Notes: generated by a model from the letters alone, not told the origin. A DNA stretch of 64,000 nt from Petrolisthes cinctipes (GCA_033782935.1 JAWQEG010000497.1:186001-250000), one strand, 5' to 3'; positions 10,540 to 22,395 are shown, numbered from the stretch's first letter. A program made the numbers and translations.

Positions 10540-11100
10540 CTGAAGAGACAATAAAGAAATACAACCCCTGACCCCCCAGCCCCCCCCCCCCCCCCCCCCC
10601 GCCTCCCTCCTCTTATGGTGTTAATATCCTGTGTTGATTCAGTGGGTCAGGAGTGTGTGTGGATGACGTGAGTGTGTACGTGTGTGTGTAGTCTGATAAA
10701 ACTATACCGGTACTTATGCGTAAGTGTGTGGTTGTGTGTAGGCTGATGTGTTTGTAGACTGATATAATTCTGTACGTTTATGTGATTGTGTACACTGGAT
10801 CAAAAAAGTATGGCGCAGGTGGGGTCCGATGGTTCTGTAAATGATGGCTACAGCTCATGATAAAAAGCTCGTTTTCAGTAGCCATCGTCTTAGGTGTCAG
10901 AATGTTTCACGAGGGAAATGCGCAATACTTTTTTGATCGAGTGTACATATGCCTGGGTATGTGTGTATAAAGTCAACTTATTATATATAATGAGTCACAA
11001 GTACCTTTGGTTTACAAACTTGTTCAACTTGTCTTTGTCATCAACATTTTATTTATTCAAATTTTCCGAAATTTCTTCACACGCTTCCCACTGTTTGTGG
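10540..11100. other. Intergenic with poly-C tract
   Basis: An uninterrupted run of about 22 C at 10579-10600, then GT-rich sequence. At about 10795-10945 a palindrome with ends 'TACACTGGATCAAAAAAGTATG' and 'CTTTTTTGATCGAGTGTA' is another small TA-flanked MITE. No gene seen. Confidence 0.55.
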
Positions 11101-11101
11101 G

Positions 11102-12130
11102 GGTAGTGAGGGGGCTGGGGGTCTAGGAGGGATGTGGGGCTGGAGGGCGCTGAGGTGGTTGTGAGGGGCTGGGAGGATTGTGAAGGGCTGGGAGGATTGT
11201 GAAGGGCTGGGGGGGTTGTGAGGGGCTGGGGGGATTGTGAGGGGCTGGGGGGGTTGTGAGGGGCTGGGGGGGGTTATGAGGGGCTGGGGGGGTTGTGAAG
11301 GGCTGGGGGAAGGGTTGTGAGGGGCTGGGGGAAGGGTTGTGAGGGGCTGGGGGAAGGGTTGTGAGGGGCTGGGGGAAGGGTTGTGAGGGGCTGGGGGGCG
11401 GTTGTGAGGGGCTGGGGGGCGGTTGTGAGGGGCTGGGGGGGCGGTTGTGAGGGGCTGGGGGGGCGGTTGTGAGGGGCTGGGGGGGCGGTTGTGAGGGGCT
11501 GGGGGGGCGGTTGTGAGGGGCTGGGGGGGCGGTTGTGAGGGGCTGGGGGGGCGGTTGTGAGGGGCTGGGGGGGCGGTTGTGAGGGGCTGGGGGGGCGGTT
11601 GTGAGGGGCTGGGGGGGCGGTTGTGAGGGGCTGGGGGGGGGTTGTGAGGGGCTGGGGGGGGGTTGTGAGGGGCTGGGGGGGGGTTGTGAGGGGCTGGGGG
11701 GGGGTTGTGAGGGGCTGGGGGGGGGTTGTGAGGGGCTGGGGGGGGTTGTGAGGGGCTGGGGGGGGTTGTGAGGGGCTGGGGGGGTTGTGAGGGGCTGGGG
11801 GGGGTTGTGAGGGGCTGGGGGGGGTTGTGAGGGGCTGGGGGGGGTTGTGAGGGGCTGGGGGGGGTTGTGAGGGGCTGGGGGGGTTGTGAGGGGTTGGGGG
11901 GGATTGTGAGGGGCTGGGGGGGGGGTTGTGAGGGGCTGGGGGTTTTGGGGGGCTGGGGGGGGGTTGTGAGGGGCTGGGGGTTTTGGGGGGCTGGGGTTTT
12001 TGAGGGGCTGGGGGTTGTTAGGGGCTGGGGGTCTGTGGGTTTGATGGGGACTGTGGGAGTCTGTGGGGGGTTGTGGGGATTTGTGAAGGTTGGGGGTCTA
12101 TGGGGGGCTGTGGGGCTGGAGGGAGCTGTG
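11102..12130. repeat. G-rich minisatellite, GGGGCTGGGGGGTTGTGA units
   Basis: About 40 tandem units of 18-22 bp with strongly asymmetric G on the + strand (G runs of 4-9). A subset carries GGGGGGCGG. Long open frames exist on both strands only because of the repeat (Pro-rich on minus). Confidence 0.95.
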
Positions 12131-12479
12131 GGATGTTGGTTGGTGCTGTACAATGAGGGTCTAAAGTCCTGCATCAGGTGAGTGAAGGTGAGTCACAGGA
12201 ATGAATCTTTGAACCATTATTACACACACCAACAACAGATAGAGTTACGCATTATTTTTTTAAGACGTTTTATTCATTGGAAGGTGATGTAGGACTTTTG
12301 ACGGTGGCTGTACGTTCCGCTAATCCGTTCGTTCGTTTTCAGTTTTACCGCGAGATTGAATTAATGAATGAATGAATGAAAAGGGTACTTAACTAAGTCC
12401 ATAAGTTTGTCAGTTTCCAGACAATACGAGATTGAATTAAATACAAGGTAGAAGAGAACGGGAGAGAAAAATGACTGTA

Positions 12480-12925
12480 TGAGGCTAGAAACATTTTATA
12501 TAGTACCAAGATGATGATGATGGTGTGAAATAGAGATTTAGAAGAGCACAAGAAGTAGAGACAAGGTGCAGAGAGAATCTAGGGTAAAGCACGGATAGAA
12601 AGAGAGGAGAGACAACAACAAACATAAAGAAAAAAGAGAGTATGGACAGCAAACATGAAGGAAAAGGAATGAAAGGTGTAACAACAAGAACGAAGGACAA
12701 AGAAGGAAAGGAGAGACAGCAAGCAAGAAGGAAAAGTTAGGAAAGGAAGGACATCAAGAGTGAATGAAAAAGAAGGAAATGAGGGACAACAAGCAAGAAG
12801 AGAGAAGGAAATGAGGTTCAGAAATAACGAAGGAAAAAGAAAGAAATGAGGTACCGTACCGGAACAGCAAACACGAATGAAAAAGAAGGAAGAAAGCTGA
12901 AGAATGGAAAGGATTTGGCTCATGT
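12480..12925. repeat. Polypurine tract I
   Basis: About 440 bp of nearly pure A/G on the + strand with loose 'GAAGGAAA.GAGGACA' units. Confidence 0.85.
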
Positions 12926-12949
12926 CCAATCAACAGTAAAACATGTTAA

Positions 12950-13106
12950 TTAAGGGGATAGAATACTTCTGGTACATTGGAGCGCCTTGACCCTCCAAAG
13001 TATGCCAGGAAACAAGACCAGATGAACACAAATAATGGGACCTGTTGCTTGGAATACTTTGGAGGAATCAGTTGCTCCAGATTTAACAACACTGTATTAC
13101 CCACTT
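12950..13106 (-). mobile_element. TTAA-MITE family 1 copy
   Basis: TTAAGGGGATAGAATACTTC at the left. Right end ..GTATTACCCACTT. Confidence 0.8.
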
Positions 13107-13284
13107 CAAGCTTTGGAAGGCATAACGGTATATTAACGTGTATAGTAACTCTATAACTCACATTTCTACTCATAAAATTAATATAGTTTGGAGTTACTGA
13201 GAGGGAAAAAACTTATGTCATCGACCCACTGTATTTCAAACCAGACAATCATTGAGTCACATCCACTGATATATGGTGATATAT

Positions 13285-13417
13285 AGGGTGGAGGTAAATG
13301 AGTCCTTCAATTTTTGCCGCGAAACAATGCCTATAGGGAAGGAGCGTGTTTTGTGGGACAGTCAGGGGAAATCAGAAGCCTCCAATTCCCATACACGATC
13401 ACAGGGTCCTTATGTGT
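13285..13417. mobile_element. TTAA-MITE family 2 copy (partial)
   Basis: Blocks GTAAATGAGTCCTTCAAT, GCCGCGAAACA and CACGATCACAGGGTCCTTA. Left terminus lost. Confidence 0.7.
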
Positions 13418-13569
13418 TAAGAACAATCCGCATCACCTCACAGAAATGTCATGGACACAAAGACGCAGTTATTAATTTTCTCCTGTGTTTCTCCTGTATT
13501 ATTAAGACACTCTACCAAACTGAAGACATGGAACTGAAGGAGAAGAATGAAGACCCGCTAGCCCTCTAA

Positions 13570-14110
13570 GACCCTGTAGCAAGAGGGAGAAGGAGATAGA
13601 GAAGAAGGACAACAAACACGAAGGAAATGGAAGGAAAAGAGGGGAAGGTGTATAGAAGTCAAGCTGAAAAAAGAAGACCACACAAAGACTGAAGAGAACC
13701 AAAGGAAACCAAAATACAGGAAATATAAGGATTGTTGGGACTGTCAGAGAACTGATAAAGAAGAAAGCTGAAAGAAATAGAAGGAAAAGAAGAAAAGTCG
13801 AAGAATTGAAAGGGAAGCAAGTTGAAGGAATTAGAAAGAATAGAGGAATACTAGAAGAAATGAAAGGGAACCAAAGTGAAGGAAACAGTATTGATAGAAG
13901 GACAGTCGAAGAACTGAAAAGGAACCAATGTGAATGAAATAAAAGAAAAGGAAGGACAGCTGAAGAATTAAAGTTGAAGAACAAGGAAGTAGGAGGAGGT
14001 TCAAAATAGAACGAAAGGAGAGACAGTAGAACAACTGAAAGAGAAACAAGATATTAGAAGTAAATTGATAGGAAGGACAGCTGAAGAAATAAAGTTACAG
14101 AAGAAGACTA
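13570..14110. repeat. Polypurine tract II
   Basis: GA-rich strand with degenerate ~40-50-bp 'AGCTGAAGAA.TGAAAGGGAACCAA' units. Its first bases ('ACCCTGTAGCAAGAGGGAGAAGG') match a short interspersed repeat also seen at 33726 and, inverted, near 37800. Confidence 0.8.
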
Positions 14111-14159
14111 ATCAAATATATAAAAATAGATCCCTAGTGGTGGTGTAATTGAGATGAGC

Positions 14160-14167
<8 letters not shown>

Positions 14168-14203
<36 letters not shown>
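14168..14203. repeat. (CA)n microsatellite
   Basis: About 18 CA units. Confidence 0.95.
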
Positions 14204-14204
<1 letters not shown>

Positions 14205-14319
14205 TTAGAGAGGTGTGATTCCTTCCCCTGTAAGCAACTCACTGATATATTGATGACAGCAACATTACACACTTGATATTCTTAGACCACAACTCTACAG
14301 CCTACCATTCACTAGACGC

Positions 14320-14475
14320 TGAAGGGTAGATTCACTTGTTGGTGAATTGGAAGGTCTATGATTCCTCCAAACTACGCCACGAAACAGACCACCTTAATGT
14401 TACTTTAATGAAATATTTGTTTCATGACTGAGTTTAGAGGAATTAGTAGTCCACCATTTTACCCTCAAAATAATC
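14320..14475. mobile_element. TTAA-type MITE, family 3
   Basis: Contains GATTCCTCCAAACTACGCCACGAAACA and the inverted CATGACTGAGTTTAGAGGAATTAG, a hybrid of family 1 and 2 internal blocks. TTAA near 14472. Confidence 0.6.
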
Positions 14476-14745
14476 TCCCGTTAACTGAATACATCCCGGC
14501 CCCTCAGAGAAGTAAGTACCAGTATACCTTATTACAACAACAACAACAACAACAGCTTCTTCCCCGCCCCGCCCCACCAACACCCACGTCAGTCAGTCAG
14601 TCAGTCACACACACACACACACAAGGTCATTTCAGAGGCCAAGGTTTATTTTCACATGAGGTGACTCACACACATTATACTGATCCTCTCTTCCTGCTTC
14701 CTCCTCAATCAGTCATTTGGTTATCACCGAGCCTACAGTTGGTGG

Positions 14746-14896
14746 TTTACAGTGTTGGTATATCTGGAGCAACTGATTCCTCAAAACTATTTCAAGCAAC
14801 AGACCACCATTGTTTTTGTTCATCTGGTCCTGTTTCCTGGCATACTTTGGAGGAATCAAGGCACTCCAATGAACCTACAGTGTATTAACCCCTTAA
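14746..14896 (+). mobile_element. TTAA-MITE family 1 copy
   Basis: Left TTAAGGGG missing. Right end ..TATTAACCCCTTAA at 14893-14896. Confidence 0.8.
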
Positions 14897-14943
14897 ACAT
14901 GATACTTTATGAGATTTTTATGAGTATGATAACCTTGTTTCTT

Positions 14944-15107
14944 AATAAAGGGGTCAATACACTTTTGGTACATTGGAGAGCCTTGATTCCTCCAAAGCAT
15001 ATTATGGAAACAACAGACCAGATGAACAAAAATAATGATGACCTGTTGCCAGGAATAGTTTGGAGGAATCAGTTACTCCAGATTTACCACCACCAACAAC
15101 AATGTAC
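14944..15107 (-). mobile_element. TTAA-MITE family 1 copy
   Basis: Left ATAAAGGGGTCAATACACTT, right ..ACAATGTACTATAATAA. Close inverted neighbour of 14746-14896. Confidence 0.75.
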
Positions 15108-15174
15108 TATAATAATATTTTACCCTATTAAATTTTATACATATCATATTTGTTGGTCAGATAAGCTTAGTGTA

Positions 15175-15178
<4 letters not shown>

Positions 15179-15212
<34 letters not shown>
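15179..15212. repeat. (TTA)n microsatellite
   Basis: About 11 TTA units. Confidence 0.9.
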
Positions 15213-15215
<3 letters not shown>

Positions 15216-15269
15216 GGTTGTTTATTCTACGTGTGGTACCAATTAATTAAGGTTCTTAATTTCCTACAC

Positions 15270-16550
15270 TTCATTCATTCACTGCCTGATGTTTCTTATG
15301 TGGGATTATATAGAGAGGAAATAAAGACACGTATACACCTTTATATTTTACGATTGTTTGGTTTACGTGTGGTACTGATTAATTAGCGTTCGTGTTGGTA
15401 CTGTAGCAACCTAATTTCTTAAGCTTCACTTAATTACTGCCTGGTGTTTTCTTCATAGGATTTATATGTAAAAGGAAAAGAGAGACAGAAGTACAAGATT
15501 AATGTTACTTGTTACTTACTTGTTACTTGTTTGTAAGATATTCTATACCCCGCTCCACCAGCAGTAATAGGCGGCAATTCTACTATAAATAATTGGTATA
15601 TGTTTGGTGCTAATTATGGTAATATTGCAGCAAAATTCTTAACACTTCACTCAAATTATGCCTCGTTTATCTTACATACAATGAACAGAAAGACACACGT
15701 ACACTATGAATGTTTACAGTGATAATGGTCAGTTCTACCATCATTTTATTGCTATATAATGCCAATAAAACAACCAATTTCATAACATTTCAAACCAATA
15801 CTGCCTGAATGTTCTAATATACATACAAGGCAACGAGAATGACACACGTACACTTTGACCGTTTACAGTAATTTTCGGAAACTCTGCGGTTAACAGTAGC
15901 AATTTATTTTTTACACTTGAATTATATTCTCACTGCTTTTTCTTCATAGGATAAATTAATATACACAGGAAAAAGAGAGCCAAACGTACACGAAAATATT
16001 TGCAGTAAAAAAAACACTAATTCTGAGATTATTTGGCTTACTATAGCAACAAAATTATTTACACTTCACACACTTCACACAAATACTGCCTCAATTTTTC
16101 ATTTATACAAGGAACACAAATCCACACGAGTACACTATGAATGTTTACAGTAATTTTGGTGTGTTGTCATTCTTAACACTTCACTCAAATACTGCCTTCA
16201 TTTTCATATATAATAAGCAACAAAAGCACACATTTACACTATGAATATTTACAGTAATTTTCGTGTGTTGTCATTCCTAACACTTCACTCAAATACTGCC
16301 TTCATTATTTTTATATGCAAGGAAACGAGCAAGACACACCTTCACTATGAATGTTTCCAGTACTTATTGTGTGTTGTCACTGTGTGTGTGTAATGTGGTG
16401 GCATCACACGTACACTATGAATGTTTACAATACTTATTGTGTGTTGTCAGTGTGTGTGTAATGTGGTGGCATGACACTATAAATGTTTAGAGTACTTATT
16501 GTGTGTTGTCAGTGTGTGTGTAGAGTACTTATTGTGTGTGTAATGTGTTG
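15270..16550. repeat. Degenerate satellite-like array, 106-220-bp units
   Basis: Core elements recur in fixed order: TACTGCCT..TTTTC, AAGGAAA.GA.A, GACACACGTACACTATGAATGTTTACAGTA, TGTTGTCA, AACACTTCACTCAAA. Unit starts at about 15281, 15435, 15655, 15801, 15933, 16084, 16190 and 16296. The last units are GT-expanded. Confidence 0.8.
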
Positions 16551-16669
16551 TGATAAGGTTGGGTCAGAGTGTCATTGAGTTGGGCCAGGCAGTGAGAGGA
16601 GCCAGGCCCTTCCTCCTCACTGGACGCACTGTCGAACCACACTCCTGTCCTCTCCCCTCTCACACCCAC

Positions 16670-16835
16670 ACCTCGCTCTCTCGCTCGCTCTCACTCACTC
16701 ATTCCTCGCTCTCTTGCGCACTCTCACTCTCTCTTTCTCTCTCTCTGACTCTGTATTTCGGACTCTCTCTCTCTCTCTCTCTCCCGCTCCCGCTCCCGCT
16801 CACACTCTACACTCTCTCTCTCTCTCTCTCATCTA
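16670..16835. repeat. (CT)n-rich tract
   Basis: TCTC microsatellite with ACTC interruptions. Confidence 0.9.
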
Positions 16836-17149
16836 ATTATTTATATTTCTCCTCATTTGTTACCATTGTCACACACTCAATGTCTCCCCTCACCAGTTTC
16901 TCTTTCCTTTCTCACACTCCTTCCTGCTTGCTTGCTCTAGTACAGTGTTGTTGGTTCATGTCAAGTGTCTGGGTTTTATCGAGGTTATTTATCGGTTGTC
17001 ACTGTTCTTCAAGTATCCTGGCTACACCGACACATCCACAAATTATAACACCCTATATCATCACCAACTCATATCATAGATCCATAGAAGATGTCCGACC
17101 ATATTACAAGATGTTGTGAGTGACAGTATATCTGCTCTCTTCTGATACT

Positions 17150-17268
17150 GTTGTGACGTGTATAAATATGGTGGTGTGTGTTCTTGCCTAATTGTGACGT
17201 GTATAGATAAGGTGTTTTGTGCGTGTGTGTGTGTGTTGTCACCTAATAGTGACGTGTATAAAGTAAGG

Positions 17269-17299
<31 letters not shown>

Positions 17300-17330
17300 T
17301 CTCTCCAAGTAGTGAGGTGTATAAATAGGA
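17150..17330. repeat. Minisatellite TGACGTGTATAAA..AAGGTGT(GT)n
   Basis: Four ~55-65-bp units, each 'AGTGACGTGTATAAATA(A)GGTGT' followed by a GT stretch. Confidence 0.85.
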
Positions 17331-17573
17331 TGTCTCCATCTAGTGTGAGACACGTGAAGAACACAACCAACACCTCGTGGCTTCACTCAATAATCTCAGT
17401 GCCTCATAAGAGTCACAGGCTACTCACAATCTATAGTCCCAAGTTTGAGATAAAGATAAAATAAATATTGAAAAATGATATACGGCTGCAAATTTTTTAA
17501 CAAATATTTATACTGTATAAGCTTTATAAATCTAACGCATCAACCAACGCCTTTAAGTAGTACAACAGAACAC

Positions 17574-17730
17574 TTAAGGGATTAGAACAGTTTTGGTTAA
17601 TCTGGGGCAAATGTTTCCTTTATACTATTCCAAGTAACAGGTCATCAATATTTTTGTTCATCAGATCCTGTTTTCTGGTATATTTTGGAGGAACCAAGGC
17701 GCTCCAATATACCAAAAGTGTTCTATACCC
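17574..17730 (+). mobile_element. TTAA-MITE family 1 copy
   Basis: TTAA at 17574-17577. Right end ..GTTCTATACCC. Confidence 0.75.
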
Positions 17731-17849
17731 AAAATTGTTTCTTTGACTTCAGGAACCACAACATAAAAATAAACAAACCACTGGATATAAAATATATATA
17801 CGGTAATTCCCGTAACACTTCAAACCTCTTAGTGTTATTTTTTTATTTC

Positions 17850-18263
17850 TACACCTTCCTCCTTCCCCGCTCCTCCTACCTCCTCCCACTCCACTTCTCG
17901 TCCTCCTCCTCCCCCCCTACTCCTTCTCCTCCTTCCACTCCAGCTCTCCTCCTGCTCTCACTCCTCCTCTCATCCTGTCTCGTCCATTCACATTCATATA
18001 TATCCCAACTCCTGCTCTCTACACCACCTCCTCTCTCACTCTTATTTACACACACTCTCCTGTCTAACACACACACATACACATGCTTCCATGTCTCACT
18101 TTCTCACACGCACAGTGACGCACTACTTTACACATACACACAACCTTGTCACATACACACCTCCCTATATTACTCACACACAAACTCTTCCCTGTCTTTC
18201 TTTCACACACTGACTATGCACCACATACAGTTTCCTCCCCACATACACTCTTACCCACAGTTT

Positions 18264-18296
<33 letters not shown>

Positions 18297-18300
18297 CTCT
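17850..18300. repeat. Pyrimidine-rich tract with CA repeats
   Basis: CTCCTCCT-rich then CACACA-rich sequence ending in (CA)n at 18263-18294. The long + strand open frame here has no protein-like composition. Confidence 0.75.
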
Positions 18301-18765
18301 CTTCGGAAATTTGTTTAGTACTGACTTGGTTATGCCCTCTTGTGTGTAACTGTTAATTATGTGCGTGCGTATGCGTGTGTGTGTAAGTGACAGGGAAGTG
18401 TGTGTGTGAATCATAAGTATCAGTAAATTAATCACTGTAGTATACCATTGTCTTGGTTTTTTAGACAAGAATACCAAAGGGTTGTGTTCAATAAAATTTC
18501 ACTTAAGTTTTGATCGTAGGCAGCTTTTCCCTCCTATACGTGAGCAATAATCTGGTGATAGTCCTAAAAGAAAATGTTATTGCTATGAGATTAAAAATAG
18601 TGTGTAGTGACTCACCTGACTGTACAATGAGTTATGGAGGGATGGGTCTGTTTACTTCTGTTTACCAGTAGATGTACAACACTTCACTAAGAGGTTTTGG
18701 TACTGTACTCTGATCACCGAATCCTGTATAACAACTCTATAGTCTTTACAACTCTAGGTCTTGTG
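18300..18765. other. Intergenic, no gene seen
   Basis: GT-rich then mixed sequence. Nothing recognisable. Confidence 0.45.
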
Positions 18766-18769
18766 TATG

Positions 18770-19130
18770 TAGAACGGAAAAGGTAGAAGAAAGGAAAAGG
18801 AAAAACAAAGGAAAAGAAAGAAAAGCAAAATGAAAGAAGAACGGAGGAGGGAGAAGGAAGGAAAAGGAATGAATACTGAAGAGGGAGAAGAACTGAAGAG
18901 GGAGAAGAACTGAAGAGGGAGAAGAACTGAAGAGGGAGAAGAACTGAAGAGGGAGAAGAACTGAAGAGGAAGAAGAACGGAGGAGGGAGAAGAACAGAAT
19001 ATGGAGAAGATTGGAAAAAGATAACAAGCTTGGAATAAGGAGAAGAACAAGAATGGAATATAAAGAACAGAAAAGGAAAAATAACGGAATAAGGAGAAGA
19101 ACGGAAAAGGAAGAATAAATAAGGAAGACC
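18770..19130. repeat. Polypurine tract III with GAAGAGGGAGAAGAACTG units
   Basis: 18-bp unit repeated about six times (18873-18970) inside a GA/AAG-rich 360-bp tract. Confidence 0.9.
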
Positions 19131-19453
19131 ACGCTATGAGTGTAGGACCGTGTAGACAACAGGAAGGTAAGACAAACACTGAGTGAGTGAGTGTTAATAG
19201 TTCTGTCCTCATCACAGACACAATATGAATCACTAACAACTGTGGTTCGAATAATGGTGTTGTTTTGGGAGTTTGGGGATGCGAGGCGCCATGGTTCTAA
19301 TGATTCATGTTGTGTCTCGGATCAGAACACAATGATTCACTCCCAGTGTATAGTACAGTATAGTCACGCACCACAATATCTAGCCCATCTGAGTTGAAGC
19401 TCGAGATCTGAAGCAGGCGGATTCTGGACGACAGCCCACTCAAACTATCATGA

Positions 19454-19454
<1 letters not shown>

Positions 19455-19489
<35 letters not shown>
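19455..19489. repeat. (CA)n microsatellite
   Basis: About 17 CA units. Confidence 0.95.
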
Positions 19490-19491
<2 letters not shown>

Positions 19492-19625
19492 CCGAATCAA
19501 TGGAGGCTTCGAGTGGGTTGTCTTTTAGAAACCGTCTGCTCCAGATCTTGGGCTTCGACTCCGGTGAGCTAGAGATTGTGGATTGCCAGTGTACAGTCAC
19601 TCAATAAACATATGAGGTGGTCCTG

Positions 19626-19872
19626 GTGTTACTTAATAATAACATAAAGGAACACTATAGCTGGTGTTACTTAATAATAACATAAAGGAACACTATAACT
19701 GGTGTTACTTAATAATAACATAAAGGAACACTATAGCTGGTGTTACCTAATAATAACATAAAGGAACACTATAGCTGGTGTTACCTAATAATAACATAAA
19801 GGAACACTACAGCTGGTGTTACTTAATAATAACATAAAGGAACACTATAGCTGGTGTTACTTAATAATAACA
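19626..19872. repeat. 38-bp minisatellite
   Basis: About 6.5 copies of a unit beginning TGGTGTTACTTAATAATAAC, almost identical to each other. Confidence 0.95.
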
Positions 19873-19989
19873 TACAGATGATAACCGTAGTAACAACAGA
19901 GCTATGTTTATTATTTGGTGTTCCACTCGTACTGAAGGAAACATAACACATTGTACGAGTTTGGTGACAGTAGGCAGGTCACTCACTGG

Positions 19990-20122
19990 GCCGTAGGCAA
20001 GAACATTAGTGCTATTGACGATGGTGTGGTATCCATACGATGACTATATAGACACACTACAGAGCCATCGTACCGGTACCACACCATCATCAACACCACA
20101 GATGTTCTTGCATAAGGTCCAC
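19990..20122. mobile_element. Palindromic MITE (CAAGAACAT...ATGTTCTTG)
   Basis: Long inverted repeat around GGTGTGGTA..CATACGATGACT / GAGCCATCGTACCGGTACC. The whole ~130 bp can fold into one hairpin. Related copies lie at 24675, 27470, 34862 and 49920. Confidence 0.75.
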
Positions 20123-20499
20123 TGTCCCAACGTGTGTCCATTATAAAAACGGAATGGAAACAGCAGAGGATTAAAGAGATTCCATTTCTGTAAGCATTAC
20201 ATTTGATGACTGAATCATCTGTGTCTGTGTGTGGTTGTAATGACTAGACACAACACAGGGTAAATTGGCAACTGTGTTAAATTCAGTTATGTTGTGGCTG
20301 GTTGAGGGAATGAAGTTTTGTACATTATAGTACATTAAAGTATATATCATGTATATTATGTGTAAGTTGTTTCCGATTCACTAATTCACAGCTACACAGG
20401 AACAAGAAATGCACCCGACTTTGGGGAATGACTGTACACATCAAGAGATTTTAGGAGAGAAAGTGTTTGGACAAGACATAAACACTAGAGCAAAGATTA

Positions 20500-20835
20500 G
20501 AGAGAGAGAGAGAGAGAAAAAAAAAAGTGGTGTTGGGACTGTGTGGTGAAGGGAGTAAGTAAATGGAGATGTGATCAGCCTTCCTGGAAAAGTGTGTGAC
20601 GAAAATATGGCATGACTATTTTGAGGAAGTGTTGAATATGGAGCAGGGGGAGGGGTGGGAGGGGAAGGGGAAGGGGGAGGAGAGGGGGATGGGAGGGAGG
20701 GAAAAGGAAAGGGAGAGGATAGGGACTGAAGGGAAGAGAACAGGAAGGGAGGGAAGGGGAGGAATGGGGTGGGAGGGAGGAAAGGGAAAGAAAAGGAGAG
20801 AACAGGATGGAAGGGAAGTTAAGGGGATGAAACAT
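20500..20835. repeat. GA- and G-rich purine tracts
   Basis: (GA)n at 20500-20516 then A/G-rich 'GGGAGGGAAAGG' sequence at 20640-20830. Confidence 0.8.
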
Positions 20836-20938
20836 TAGGGAAGGTGAGTGGAGGGAAAGGGAAGGAATAATGACACACAGAGGTGGTAACGAGGTGTGAG
20901 ATGGAATGGGTTAACGTTAAACAGTGTTGCCAGTGAAC

Positions 20939-21108
20939 ATTAAAGGCATCATATATTTTTTTAAAGTAAATTCGATTGATTAAACCTCCAAACTTTGTCA
21001 AGAAACAGTTCCTCTATTAGTAACATTGAGGTGATTTGTTTCCTGGGTTAGTTTGGAGGAATCAAGGCACTACAATGTATACCAAAAGTGTATTACGACC
21101 TTAATTAA
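20939..21108. mobile_element. TTAA-type MITE, family 3/1 hybrid
   Basis: Blocks CCTCCAAACTTTGTCAAGAAACAG, TTAGTAACATTGAGGTG (as in the 24378 copy) and a right half identical in style to family 1, ending ..GTATTACGACCTTAA. Confidence 0.65.
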
Positions 21109-21144
21109 GGGAATAAATAAATAAATAGGTTTATCGAGTGGTAT

Positions 21145-21265
21145 AGGAAAGATGGAGGGCTGGGGGGGGGGGTGCTAGGGATATTAATGGAGGGGGTGAG
21201 GGGGGTATTAGTGGAAGGGGTGACAGGGGTATTAGTGGAGGGGGTAAGGGGGGTATTAGCGTAAA
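21145..21265. repeat. G-rich minisatellite GGTATTAGTGGAGGGGGTGA
   Basis: About four ~30-bp units. Confidence 0.8.
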
Positions 21266-21514
21266 CATTTATATTATTTCACATACTCTGAGACAATGTT
21301 GACGGAGGTGTAATGTTGAATTATCTAACTCCTTTGATTGACTAGTTTTGTTTTATTTAATAAAGAACACATACATACAAAGATATATACATACATACGC
21401 TACATACATAGTGTATACATGCATGCATACAAACAAACTTGCGTACATACATACATACAACTCTATTCTATTAATTAAAGGTCAAACTATTGTGTTGGTC
21501 AGGGGGAGGAGACC

Positions 21515-21675
21515 TTAAAAGGGTAGTAGTGTTGGTAATTCTGAAGCAAATGATTCCTCCATGCTATTCCAGGCAACAGGTCACTATTATTTTTCTTAAT
21601 CTGGTTCTGTTTCCTGACATACTTTGGAGGAATTAAAGACGCTCTAATGTACCAAATGTATATTATTCCTATAAT
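21515..21675 (+). mobile_element. TTAA-MITE family 1 copy
   Basis: Left CTTAAAAGGGTAGTAGTGTTGG, right ..GTATATTATTCCTATAATAA. Confidence 0.75.
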
Positions 21676-21770
21676 AACTAATCAGTGTGTACTACTTACT
21701 ACTTCCTACATTTAAATTCTCAAGGACTCCGAGTGTCTTGGTCAGATTATAATAATACATACATTCATGT

Positions 21771-22395
21771 ACAGTCGTCGAAAAAATATCCATCAACATT
21801 GAAGTGACTCTTGTAATGGCCTAACAGCTTCCCTCTGTTCGTTAACTATAGTTAACTTTTCACTATGTAGATTAAGTAGCATATTCTAGTTTACTACACA
21901 AACACACACACACACACACATCATATTTTATGAGAACGTGAAAACATTATTCAGCAATTGGTTTGAGTTACCCATATGTGTATTGAAATTTATGTCCAGG
22001 ACTGTATGTGTATTGAAACTTATGTCCAGGACTGTATGTGTATTGAAACTTATGTCCAGGACTGTATGTGTATTGAAACTTATGTCCAGGACTGTATGTG
22101 TATTGAAACTTATGTCCAGGACTGTATGTGTATTGAAACTTATGTCCAGGACTGTATGTGTATTGAAACTTATGTCCAGGACTGTATGTGTATTGAAACT
22201 TATGTCCAGGACTGTACGTGTATTGAAACTTATGTCCAGGACTGTATGTGTATTGAAACTTATGTCCAGGACTGTATGTGTATTGAAACTTATGTCCAGG
22301 ACTGTACGTGTATTGAAACTTATGTCCAGGACTGTATGAGTATTGAAACTTATGTCCAGAACTGTATGTGTATTGAAACTTATGTCGAGGACTGT
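21771..22395. mobile_element. Mariner-like MITE, copy 2, with end amplified into a minisatellite
   Basis: Left end TACAGTCGTCGAAAAAATAT, body similar to 352-570 and 23625-24266. The right terminus (GTGTATTGAAA.TT.TGTCCA..ACTGTA) has been copied in tandem (21976-22395). Confidence 0.75.
21976..22395. repeat. 30-bp minisatellite, ~14 copies
   Basis: Unit TTATGTCCAGGACTGTATGT plus GTATTGAAAC, nearly perfect. 30 is divisible by 3, so three frames stay open and produce false proteins on both strands. Confidence 0.97.

Noticed and set aside
11077..12174. 365-codon proline-rich open frame on the minus strand
   Set aside because: Pure translation of the G-rich minisatellite; no start context, no non-repeat domain.
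13502..14049. Leucine/phenylalanine-rich membrane-like frames on the minus strand
   Set aside because: They are translations of the complement of polypurine tracts (also 12485-12929 and 18746-19239).
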